A stretch of DNA of 10,183 bases from Bacillota bacterium (GTDB lineage Bacteria > Bacillota > Clostridia > Oscillospirales > Acutalibacteraceae): contig JAEWUH010000220.1 of the NCBI GenBank assembly GCA_023397245.1, positions 1 to 10,183 on the forward strand, in the 5' to 3' direction. The notes beneath the pieces were generated by a model. That model made no database searches and was not told where the DNA came from. It saw only the letters and a program-made list of their open reading frames with translations. The first letter of the stretch is position 1. Every line of letters starts with the position of its first letter. Made by a program: the position numbers and the translations under genes. Positions 1 to 6,368 of the stretch are shown here, one piece after another.

Positions 1-606
1 GAGTTTGATTCGGCCACATGGAAAAATGTTGCAAACCTGGTCAGCGGCTGGAGAAAATCAGGCTATTTCAATGCCGACCTCCTTACGGTGAACAATGAAT
101 CCTGCATAAAAAGCGTGGCCGAAGGAAAATCCGCTTTTGTCTTCACCGATAATTCCTTTATTTTAGCCGCTAAGGAAACCAAAGAAAACTGCAGTCTGAA
201 TATGATGCCGATTCCTTCCTGCAGCAAAGAAGACGCCCCTTCTCTGGTTGCCGACGAGGGAATTGCGCTGGGTATCTGGAAGAATTCGCCCCGCAAGGAA
301 GCGGCAATCGCCCTTTTAAACTATTTGGCGCAGCCGGAAGTGGTGAGTAAAATTGCCGCTTCCGAGGGCAAACCGGCGGCGCTGAGCAGCGGCAAATCCG
401 AAAGCGTGACCAACGGGGTTGACTATGAAAAGTACCGGAATACCGCGACATACCCCTATTTTGACCGGCAGTACCTTCCCACCGGCCTGTGGGATGTGAT
501 GTGCTCAACAGGGCAGGATATCGTTTCGCTAAAGCCCGGTGCGGTTGACGCTTCCGTTTCCGCAATGGAGAAAAACTTTAAGGATAAGTTTTATGTAGCG
601 AGGTAA
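1..606 (+). CDS. ABC transporter extracellular solute-binding protein, C-terminal part (5' end outside window)
   Basis: The reading frame is open from base 1 and ends at TAA 604-606, giving 201 residues with no start in the window; the internal ATG at 88 is not the real start. The protein looks like the C-terminal lobe of a family-1 (carbohydrate-type) solute-binding lipoprotein. It shows the typical order: a segment with EGKSAFVFTDNS (about residues 40-51), then a stretch around GIALGIWKNSPRKEAA (about 87-102), then an ALLNYLAQPEVV helix, which matches the common 'K.keaAwkFlkyl..pe' region of these proteins. Its role would be to bind a sugar or oligosaccharide outside the membrane and deliver it to an ABC permease. 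The signal peptide and lipobox would lie upstream of the window. No permease gene follows, so its partners must be upstream or elsewhere. The substrate cannot be read from this fragment. Confidence 0.8.
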   Translation, partial: EFDSATWKNVANLVSGWRKSGYFNADLLTVNNESCIKSVAEGKSAFVFTDNSFILAAKETKENCSLNMMPIPSCSKEDAPSLVADEGIALGIWKNSPRKEAAIALLNYLAQPEVVSKIAASEGKPAALSSGKSESVTNGVDYEKYRNTATYPYFDRQYLPTGLWDVMCSTGQDIVSLKPGAVDASVSAMEKNFKDKFYVAR

Positions 607-688
607 ACCCGGCTGTACCTGCGCCAAAGTATTTTCTAAAGCGCCGCGGCGTCCATCGCCGGAACTTGCAGAACTCCCCCTGTTGGAA

Positions 689-716
689 TTAAAAAAGGCC
701 GGAAATATCATATAAT
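689..716 (+). promoter_or_regulatory. Candidate sigma-A-type promoter of the VOC gene
   Basis: A perfect -10 box TATAAT lies at 711-716, and a poor -35-like TTAAAA at 689-694 with a 16-base spacer. It sits 30 bases upstream of the ATG at 746. A better -35 match, TTGGAA at 684-689, is too far away (22 bases). The -10 is convincing; the -35 is weak. Confidence 0.45.
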
Positions 717-745
717 GAAAAGAAAAACGGAATGGGGTAAAAATC

Positions 746-1135
746 ATGGAACTGCAAAATTATGTTACCGGGATTCAGCACATCGGACTTCCGACCAATT
801 CAATGGAAAAAACCATTGAATTTTATACCGGACTGGGATTTGAAGTTGCGCATCGCACCGTAAGTCCTTCCGGCAATAAGATCGCGTTTTTAACATTAAA
901 AAATCTGACGGTCGAAACCTTTGAAAACCACGCCGCGCCCGGAGTCCCCGGAGCAATCAACCATGTTTGCCTGGATGTAACGGATGTGGACGCCGCTTTT
1001 CAGGCTGCCAAGGAAAAGAATTACAACATAAAGGAAACCGAAGTTAAATTCCTTCCGTTCTGGGAAAACGGCGTTAAATTCTTTAACATCGTAGGGCCGA
1101 ATAACGAAACCGTTGAATTCTGCCAGAAATTATAA
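746..1135 (+). CDS. Glyoxalase/bleomycin-resistance fold (VOC family) protein
   Basis: This is a 129-residue single-domain protein of the vicinal-oxygen-chelate superfamily, close in pattern to lactoylglutathione-lyase-like proteins. The two beta-alpha-beta-beta-beta halves are visible: QHIGLPTNSMEKTIEFYTGLG (residues 11-31, trimmed in part) starts the first, and NHVCLDVTDVDAAFQAAKEK (72-91) starts the second. Likely metal ligands are His12, Glu57 (TVETFE), His73 and Glu124 (ETVEFC), so all four canonical positions appear filled. VOC proteins use a divalent metal for isomerisation, lyase or dioxygenase chemistry; the substrate here is unknown, and methylglyoxal detoxification is only one possibility. 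The start at 746 is preceded by a weak SD-like ATGGGG (732-737). It has its own candidate promoter and a strong terminator downstream, so it is probably transcribed alone. Confidence 0.85.
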   Translation: MELQNYVTGIQHIGLPTNSMEKTIEFYTGLGFEVAHRTVSPSGNKIAFLTLKNLTVETFENHAAPGVPGAINHVCLDVTDVDAAFQAAKEKNYNIKETEVKFLPFWENGVKFFNIVGPNNETVEFCQKL

Positions 1136-1184
1136 ACCGAGACCGGCGCAGCCGGTTCAGGCTACAGACAAACTTACCGAGACG

Positions 1185-1224
1185 AAACAGCCCGCCAGCG
1201 GATTGCTGGCGGGCTGTTTGTTTT
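1185..1224 (+). terminator. Intrinsic terminator after the VOC gene, probably shared with the convergent gene
   Basis: A perfect 15-bp stem (1185-1199 with 1205-1219) with a 5-base loop is followed on the plus strand by TTTGTTTT (1217-1224). It ends the VOC transcript. On the minus strand the same hairpin is followed only by TTTCGTC, so it may also stop the convergent Cache-CheW transcript, less efficiently. A separate 6-bp hairpin at 1142-1155 has no U-tract. Confidence 0.9.
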
Positions 1225-1266
1225 AGAAACCGTTTTATTCCGATACGGCCGGCGCTTCCTTGAAAA

Positions 1267-3852
1267 TTACTCCTTCCCGTTCATTTTCTCGATCATCGGG
1301 AGCATTTCCTCCCAGTCGCTTTCAAGCTGGTTCTGTTCCAGCTTATCCACCAGCGTTTTCGGGTTTATCACCAGAATCGCGCGGTTGTTCGCGTTCGGGA
1401 AACTTACGATTCCGTCGATAGAGGAGGAAGAACCGCCAATTTCCGGCACCGGCTTGAGATCGCTCCGGTTGATTTCCAGAACGTTGTTCAGCTCGTCCGC
1501 TTCCAGCGCAACTAGGGAGTTCCCGGAAGGCCGTACAATCAGAAGATGCGTCGCGGCTGCGGAAAGCGAATCCAGCCGCCCGAACAGCGCGTGGGTATCC
1601 AGAACCGCCAGGAACGTATCGTTGTACGGAACCGCGCCCTTGATCAGCCGGTTTTTGCCGGGGATCGGGATAATATTCCCGGTGTCTACGGCTTCCACCA
1701 CCGTTGCCTGTTCCAATGCAAACAGCTGGTCGTTGATCCGGAACGTTACCAGTTTGGCATGCGCTTCATTCTCGGATAAATCAATATCGGACTGTTCGAT
1801 CGACGTGTTCCCGGCGACGGACAAATTTCCCTCGTCATAATCCGCAAGCTTTTCAAAAACGACCGCGAGCACGTCGTTCCTGTAGCCGTCGCTGTTTTTG
1901 TATTCCCGGTAGCCGGAAGAGCAGCCGCAGCCCACCGCGTAATAGCATCCTTCGTAAACCAGAATCTCCGAAGCGGATTTGCCGTTTTCCAGCTCAAGCA
2001 TTTCTGCTGGCAGTTTAATCTTTCCGCCCGGCTTGAGCGATTCGGCGGTGGACGAAATGACCGTGCCGTTCCTCCGTACAAACACCGCGAAGGAGCCGTC
2101 CTTGGACTTGATGGAATCCGTAAGCATGGCGCGGAACTGGTACTGGCTGTCGAACACGATTCCGATTCCGCCCACGGTAATGCGGCTGTTGCGGATATCC
2201 GTTACGGACGCGCCGTAAATATAGGTATAGCGGTTGTCGTAAAGCTCGCTTGCCGCGAAATGGGAAACAAAGTATTTTTCCTCCTGCGCGTTGTTCAGGA
2301 TTCTGCGGATATAGCTGTCGTCCAGAACCTTGCCGATATCCCCGTTGCGCTCCGGGTTGGAAACCGCCACGATTCGGCCGCTGCGGTCGAACAGGAACAG
2401 ATTGCTGTAAACGGTATAAAGGCTGTTGATGTAAGTGAGGACTTTGGTCAGCTTCGCCCGGTCCTTCGGGGTAATCTCGTCCTGCGCCAGAACGGTTTTG
2501 AACGTGGAATTCAGCGCCCACCACCTGCAGTCGTCCGACCGCTCGTACAGGTTGCGGTCCATGATATCCACGCAGAGGGACGCCAGAAAGCTTTCGTCCA
2601 CAAGACTTGTGGAAATCACCGTTGCAAAAAGGTTCTGGATGGACTTTTCAAAAAGCTGGCTGATGCCGCTCCCGATTTTTCCGATGGAGCCGAGCAGCGG
2701 CTTGAGCTTGTAGAATTCGTCGTTGCCGTCCTCTTTGGTCAGAATCTGACCGTTGTAAACGATGCGCTTGAGCGAATGGTTGATCTCCTTTGTTTTGCCC
2801 ACAATGCCGTTGAGCTCCTTGGAAAACGAATCCGCCTTGTCCATCAGTCCGGCCATCACGGTCGGGTCGCTCCCCCGGAGAGCGGCTTTTTCCTTAAACG
2901 CCAGCTTCAGCGGGATCATGATATGGCCCTTCCAGCCAAGACCGAAATATCCCTGATAACCCTGCGTGGAAACGGTTTTTGAAACATACTCAAGGCCGCG
3001 GTAATAGACGATCCCGTCCTTGTCCTCTCCCACCGGCTCAACGTGGATTCCCTCCGGCACATGGTTCGGGTCGCTGCTGGCGATGACGGTGTCGTTTTCA
3101 TCAATAATCATAATAACGGAGCCGTCGTAATCGCCGGAAAGCTTTTTGAAGATACCCTGCGTTTCATTTTCAAAGCGGAAACAGAGGCAGATAATGCCCG
3201 CGACCTCTTCCGTACCCTCCTCATAAATCCTGCTGGAAAAAATATGAGCTTTCTTCTTGCCTGCCTGCAACGGGGACTGCTTAAAGGATTCCACAAAGCT
3301 TTCGATCGCGGTCAGCGTTTCATTCAGAAGCGGGTCGTCAATTTTCGTGCCCACAATCGGGTTGCCCGGGTCAAGGTTGGCCAAAACCGTAAAGTCCTTG
3401 TCCAGAATGATGATTTCCTCATAGACGGAGTACTTCGCCACATATTCCCGCAGGCGTTTCAGAATGAATTCCCGTTCCCCGTCGCTGCGCTCCTCCCTGC
3501 TGACAAAACGGCGGATATCGTCGTCCGTTGCAAGGAATCCGACGTCGGCCGTCCGTTCGTACAGGTTCCGAATCAGGATATCCACGGCGACCTGCGCTTT
3601 TGAGACGGTTTTCTGGTTCATTTTATTTAATGTTTCCGTAACCAGCGCGTCAATCAGTTCATCCTGCAGATTATAAAAACTGTCCTGTATCACGGTCATG
3701 CTGGGCAGAATCTTTTTGGACTGTACCGGGCAGTCGATCTCGCACAGGAGCTTCACATTGTCCCACTGGTCGTTCAAAGCGGAAATGCTGTTGCTGTATT
3801 TTTTTACATGCGGCATAAATTCCAGAAAATCTTTGCGTTTATAGGTCACCAT
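1267..3852 (-). CDS. Soluble double-Cache sensor protein with C-terminal CheW domain
   Basis: This is an 861-residue protein. Two related sensor modules are visible, each beginning with a helix carrying RNLYER (residues 95-100 and 433-438). The first continues as TADVGFLATDDD (101-112), the second as SDDCRWWALN (439-448). Each is followed by a Cache/PAS-like beta region: YEEIIILDKDFTVLANLDPGNP (144-165) and SNLFLFDRSGRIVAVSNPERNG (483-504), quoted here as landmarks. Residues about 698-840 form a CheW domain (KLVTFRINDQLFALEQATVVE, then GAVPYNDTFLAVLD and DGIVSFPN). No signal peptide or membrane segment is visible, so it should act in the cytoplasm. CheW domains couple receptors to the CheA kinase, so the protein may feed an internal signal into chemotaxis. 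ATG 3852 has an SD-like AAAGGG at 3863-3868. Length and architecture are inferred by eye; the ligand is unknown. Confidence 0.8.
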   Translation of the reverse strand: MVTYKRKDFLEFMPHVKKYSNSISALNDQWDNVKLLCEIDCPVQSKKILPSMTVIQDSFYNLQDELIDALVTETLNKMNQKTVSKAQVAVDILIRNLYERTADVGFLATDDDIRRFVSREERSDGEREFILKRLREYVAKYSVYEEIIILDKDFTVLANLDPGNPIVGTKIDDPLLNETLTAIESFVESFKQSPLQAGKKKAHIFSSRIYEEGTEEVAGIICLCFRFENETQGIFKKLSGDYDGSVIMIIDENDTVIASSDPNHVPEGIHVEPVGEDKDGIVYYRGLEYVSKTVSTQGYQGYFGLGWKGHIMIPLKLAFKEKAALRGSDPTVMAGLMDKADSFSKELNGIVGKTKEINHSLKRIVYNGQILTKEDGNDEFYKLKPLLGSIGKIGSGISQLFEKSIQNLFATVISTSLVDESFLASLCVDIMDRNLYERSDDCRWWALNSTFKTVLAQDEITPKDRAKLTKVLTYINSLYTVYSNLFLFDRSGRIVAVSNPERNGDIGKVLDDSYIRRILNNAQEEKYFVSHFAASELYDNRYTYIYGASVTDIRNSRITVGGIGIVFDSQYQFRAMLTDSIKSKDGSFAVFVRRNGTVISSTAESLKPGGKIKLPAEMLELENGKSASEILVYEGCYYAVGCGCSSGYREYKNSDGYRNDVLAVVFEKLADYDEGNLSVAGNTSIEQSDIDLSENEAHAKLVTFRINDQLFALEQATVVEAVDTGNIIPIPGKNRLIKGAVPYNDTFLAVLDTHALFGRLDSLSAAATHLLIVRPSGNSLVALEADELNNVLEINRSDLKPVPEIGGSSSSIDGIVSFPNANNRAILVINPKTLVDKLEQNQLESDWEEMLPMIEKMNGKE

Positions 3853-3869
3853 TTTTCATCATCCCTTTT

Positions 3870-3915
3870 GAAAAAATAAAAGACGCTTTAAAGGCGAAAC
3901 CTTTAAAGCGTCTTT
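3870..3915 (-). terminator. Terminator-like hairpin downstream of the glycosyltransferase gene and in the leader of the Cache-CheW gene
   Basis: A perfect 16-bp stem (3879-3894 with 3900-3915) with a 5-base loop is followed on the minus strand by TATTTTTTC (3870-3878). It lies 65 bases past the glycosyltransferase stop codon and ends only 26 bases before the Cache-CheW start. It is the natural terminator of the glycosyltransferase. Because the best promoter for the Cache-CheW gene (3934-3962) lies upstream of it, that gene's transcript would also carry the hairpin. On the plus strand it is followed by GCTTTTATTATTT, so it is symmetrical enough to work both ways. Confidence 0.85.
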
Positions 3916-3933
3916 GCTTTTATTATTTAATAT

Positions 3934-3962
3934 ATAATACCACTTTTATTTCCAAGATTCAA
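3934..3962 (-). promoter_or_regulatory. Candidate sigma-A-type promoter for the Cache-CheW gene
   Basis: On the minus strand, TTGAAT (3957-3962) and TATTAT (3934-3939) are separated by exactly 17 bases. The expected transcription start is near 3927, giving a leader of about 75 bases that contains the whole hairpin at 3879-3915. No other promoter fits between the hairpin and the ribosome binding site. Confidence 0.6.
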
Positions 3963-3980
3963 CAGGTTCAGTTAATTTTT

Positions 3981-5330
3981 TTAACTTGGTAAATTAGTAT
4001 CTTCTGCAGGCAGCTTCAAGATAAAATCCCAGATTGCCCGGGCGGCTGCTTCCCGGCCGGATGCCTCCGCCATAAATCCGGCGAGGTGCTCCGCGCCGGA
4101 GCGGTAGGAACTTTCTCCCGCAATCTTAAGCACCGCCGCGCGGATATTTTTTGCGCGCCAGCGCGTAATTGGGATACGGATGCAGGCGCCGCCCAAAACA
4201 GCGTTGTCCAGATTAATCTGCTGTTCCGGCTGCATGGCGACGCCCACCATCGGGGTGCCGCTTGCAAGCGCGGTCTGCACGGTTCCCTGCCCGCCGTGGC
4301 AGATTACAAGGTCAGCCATGGCGTTGACCAGCTTTGCCGGCACGAACCGCTCGATAAGCAGGATGTTGGGCTTCCCCTCCACAAGGGCTTGTGCTTCCTC
4401 AAGCGGGCATACGGCGCGCGGTACAAGCACCAATGCACTAAAGCGTTCCTGCGGCAAATCCGCAACCGCCCGGATTGCTTCCAGCAGGCATTCCTTTCTG
4501 CCGGAGCTGCCCATTGTGCAGAAAATATTGGTTTTCCCTTTATGTCCGTCCTGAAACAGCTTTACGATCTCCGGGTCCACCCGTTCGTTCTGATCCGGCA
4601 TGGAATAAAGCGGGCCGGTAATTTTAAAGTTCTCCGGAATGGGAAGCCCTTTATAATATATGCTCAGGTCGTTTACGACCGTAAGGTCCGATTTCATCAT
4701 ATCGAAAAGGTTCCGCAAAGGCTCGCCGTGCCAGCCGCATTCTTTCGCCGCGCTGAGGATATTGGTCTGCCGGAGAATCGGCGCCTTTAACTTCAGGGAT
4801 ACCGGCATGGCCTTCATGATTTTCCGTCTTAGCCCTATCGGGAGATAGGTCAGAGGCCGGATCTGGTCGGGCACATCCTTCATTAAGTAGCAACCGTAGA
4901 CCGTCGGTTCAAGCGGCAGGGGCAAAAAGCAGATTCCCGGTATCTGCGGCTGAACGATTCTTCGGGCAATACCGGCAAAGGGCCAGAACCCGTACAGAAT
5001 AACGTCCGGGCGGCAGTCTTCCAGCGCGGAGATTTCTCCTTTCAGCAGCTCCAGATTGAGCTGCGGGCTTCCGACAAAATTGTTCCGACCCGGCCTTAAG
5101 TCGTTGTGGAATCCTACTCCGTCCAACGCGGGCGAAACCGGATAGATTTCAAAGCCGCTGTCCAGCACCTTCTGCTCAAATTTTCCCCCGTGGGAGAAAA
5201 ACCGGACATTTACGGAATAGCCCTCCGGAGCATAATCACGCACGCCCTTTAAAATTTCCAGCGACCTGGTTGCTTCCCCGGCATCCTGCAGGGCAGCCGA
5301 CACCGCAATACGGATTTGTCTTTTTCCCAT
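3981..5330 (-). CDS. Family-1 glycosyltransferase (YjiC/MGT-like, UDP-sugar dependent)
   Basis: This 449-residue protein has the two-lobe GT-B layout. The N-terminal acceptor lobe runs from RIAVSAALQDAGEATRSLE (residues 6-24) through the PDVILYGFWPFAGIARR segment (108-124). The C-terminal donor lobe includes KTNIFCTMGSSG (266-277) and the signature region LVICHGGQGTVQTALASGTP (341-360), followed by PEQQINLDNA (368-377). This HGG.GT...AL..G.P pattern with a downstream Q..NA is the nucleotide-sugar site of the UDP-glycosyltransferase/MGT family. Members attach sugars to small molecules, lipids or sterol-like acceptors; the acceptor here is unknown. No signal peptide or membrane helix is seen, so it is probably cytosolic or membrane-peripheral. 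ATG 5330 is supported by AGGGGTG at 5341-5347 (10-base spacing). It has its own near-consensus promoter and a terminator, so it is monocistronic. Confidence 0.85.
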   Translation of the reverse strand: MGKRQIRIAVSAALQDAGEATRSLEILKGVRDYAPEGYSVNVRFFSHGGKFEQKVLDSGFEIYPVSPALDGVGFHNDLRPGRNNFVGSPQLNLELLKGEISALEDCRPDVILYGFWPFAGIARRIVQPQIPGICFLPLPLEPTVYGCYLMKDVPDQIRPLTYLPIGLRRKIMKAMPVSLKLKAPILRQTNILSAAKECGWHGEPLRNLFDMMKSDLTVVNDLSIYYKGLPIPENFKITGPLYSMPDQNERVDPEIVKLFQDGHKGKTNIFCTMGSSGRKECLLEAIRAVADLPQERFSALVLVPRAVCPLEEAQALVEGKPNILLIERFVPAKLVNAMADLVICHGGQGTVQTALASGTPMVGVAMQPEQQINLDNAVLGGACIRIPITRWRAKNIRAAVLKIAGESSYRSGAEHLAGFMAEASGREAAARAIWDFILKLPAEDTNLPS

Positions 5331-5367
5331 TCTGTATGCCCACCCCTCATCCTAAAAAATATATTCC

Positions 5368-5395
5368 ATTATAGTTCTACCTTTTCATAAGTCAA
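5368..5395 (-). promoter_or_regulatory. Near-consensus promoter of the glycosyltransferase gene
   Basis: On the minus strand, TTGACT (5390-5395) and a perfect TATAAT (5368-5373) are separated by 16 bases. The -10 lies 37 bases upstream of the start codon, followed by the AGGGGTG ribosome binding site. Confidence 0.75.
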
Positions 5396-5422
5396 TAGCC
5401 GCCCCGTCAAAGCCGGGACTTT

Positions 5423-5447
5423 CTCATGCCAAAGGGAACCGCATGAG
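5423..5447. repeat. Inverted repeat upstream of the glycosyltransferase promoter
   Basis: CTCATGC (5423-5429) and GCATGAG (5441-5447) form a perfect 7-bp inverted repeat around an 11-base centre. It lies about 28 bases upstream of the -35 box. It could be an operator or simply chance; it has no U-tract, so it is not a terminator. Confidence 0.3.
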
Positions 5448-5498
5448 GGGTCACGGCAGATCTGTCTTCCTGATGGGTAAAGCGGGGTTCCGTACTGC

Positions 5499-5538
5499 AA
5501 AAGAAGCCCGCAGGCAGGTTTTTTCCTGTCTGCGGGCT
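5499..5538 (-). terminator. Intrinsic terminator of the ThyX-like gene
   Basis: A 14-bp stem with one mismatch (5505-5518 with 5525-5538) and a 6-base loop starts 16 bases after the stop codon at 5555. It is followed on the minus strand by a short U-rich run (TCTTTTG, 5498-5504). Confidence 0.85.
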
Positions 5539-5554
5539 TACTGTAAGTCATTTT

Positions 5555-6175
5555 TTACCGGTCAAAAGTGATTAAATCCTGCGCGTAGGGCAGCTGCTCA
5601 ATCCAGTCGCAGAACACGTGCCACTCATCCAGCTTATGGTTTTTGCGCGCGTGGTAGATATTGCCCAGGTTCTCATAATTGAACGTGCAGGTGCGCATCT
5701 GATTGTAGCTTGTGGGCAGGAGCTGAATCATGCTGTACCAGTCGGTTTTGTCCTTTGTTTCGTTATACTTGATGCGAAGCTGTTCCAGAAAGGCAATCAC
5801 GCTTTCAAAATACTCCCGCGTTTCCGGGTTCATTTTCTCGCAGCTGAAATCCTCCGCGCGGAACGGGTTGCTGTGGATTTTGTGCATGGTGCTTGTGGAA
5901 TTCGCGACCGTTCCCACCTTGTAGGTGTCGTATTCCTTCCACCAGTAAAGCGGCGCGGTGATATCCGCCGAAACGAAAATCTGGCGGATGAATTTCCGGT
6001 GATCCGAGCCCGCCCGGCACAGCTTCCGCGCCAGGCCGAGGTCGTTTTCCCCAAGGACGTAGCATCCGTTTTCGTCATAGCTGCTGTCGGATTTCGCCCA
6101 GCTGTTCAGCGGGTTCCGCGCCCCGCGAATCGCGTTTTCCAGATTCATAACGCTGACGCGCTGTACTTCAATCAT
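5555..6175 (-). CDS. Divergent ThyX-superfamily protein lacking the RHR motif
   Basis: The start at 6175 gives 206 residues. It is chosen because a strong SD, GGGAGGA, lies 6 bases upstream; the frame is open to an ATG at 6223, but that has no SD and overlaps the promoter. The order of segments follows flavin-dependent thymidylate synthase: NAIRGAR near the N terminus (14-20), a hydrophobic strand before APLYWWKEYD (74-83), and a C-terminal LLPTSYNQMRTCTFNYENLG (152-171) followed by ARKNHKLDEW (176-185). The last part resembles ThyX's 'LPlnlYt.f..t.NarsL..fl.lR...haQ.Ei'. Where ThyX has RHR...S.R, this protein has KEYDTYKVGTVANST (80-94). ThyX converts dUMP to dTMP with FAD and folate; without RHR, that reaction cannot be assumed. 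It has its own promoter and terminator. Fold assignment is an inference by eye; the function is unknown. Confidence 0.6.
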   Translation of the reverse strand: MIEVQRVSVMNLENAIRGARNPLNSWAKSDSSYDENGCYVLGENDLGLARKLCRAGSDHRKFIRQIFVSADITAPLYWWKEYDTYKVGTVANSTSTMHKIHSNPFRAEDFSCEKMNPETREYFESVIAFLEQLRIKYNETKDKTDWYSMIQLLPTSYNQMRTCTFNYENLGNIYHARKNHKLDEWHVFCDWIEQLPYAQDLITFDR

Positions 6176-6181
6176 TGTTTT

Positions 6182-6188
6182 TCCTCCC
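6182..6188 (-). promoter_or_regulatory. Ribosome binding site that fixes the ThyX-like start
   Basis: GGGAGGA on the minus strand lies 6 bases from the ATG at 6173-6175. The longer frame starting at 6223 has no comparable site, so the first 16 codons of that frame are unlikely to be translated. Confidence 0.85.
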
Positions 6189-6211
6189 GGCAGTTTCAAA
6201 ATCTTGGTTTT

Positions 6212-6240
6212 ATTATATAGCATCCGGGTTCAAAAGTAAA
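6212..6240 (-). promoter_or_regulatory. Candidate promoter of the ThyX-like gene
   Basis: On the minus strand, TTTACT (6235-6240) and a perfect TATAAT (6212-6217) are separated by exactly 17 bases. The -10 lies 36 bases upstream of the preferred start at 6175. Placement of the promoter over the alternative start at 6223 supports the shorter protein. Confidence 0.65.
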
Positions 6241-6368
6241 TTTTAATTGCGTCCCGCAGTCCGACTGCATTTTAAAAGGCCGGAGACAGAATCCCGGAAA
6301 AACCTTTTCATAATTTCTGGATAGGACGCGAATAATAAGAAAAACAAAACAGAAAGGCCCTTACACGA

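Noticed and set aside
1142..1155. Short hairpin after the VOC gene as the terminator
   Set aside because: Only 6 bp and no U-tract; the 15-bp hairpin at 1185-1224 is the real terminator.
2260..2982. Long plus-strand frame (240 codons) opposite the Cache-CheW gene
   Set aside because: Its composition is that of an antisense shadow, it has no ribosome binding site, and the minus strand encodes recognisable domains over the same bases. The other plus-strand frames inside 1385-3676 are rejected for the same reason.
4086..4790. Plus-strand frame (234 codons) opposite the glycosyltransferase
   Set aside because: It has no recognisable motif and overlaps the well-supported HGG.GT signature region on the minus strand.
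5369..5551. Possible 60-residue minus-strand gene in the gap before the glycosyltransferase
   Set aside because: It covers the terminator of the ThyX-like gene and the -35/-10 boxes of the glycosyltransferase promoter, has no good SD, and resembles nothing known.
5618..6220. Plus-strand frame (200 codons) opposite the ThyX-like gene
   Set aside because: It has no family motif; the minus strand has a strong SD, promoter and terminator that frame the real gene.
6176..6223. Longer start for the ThyX-like protein at 6223
   Set aside because: No SD precedes it, it lies over the TATAAT box, and an excellent SD precedes the ATG at 6175.
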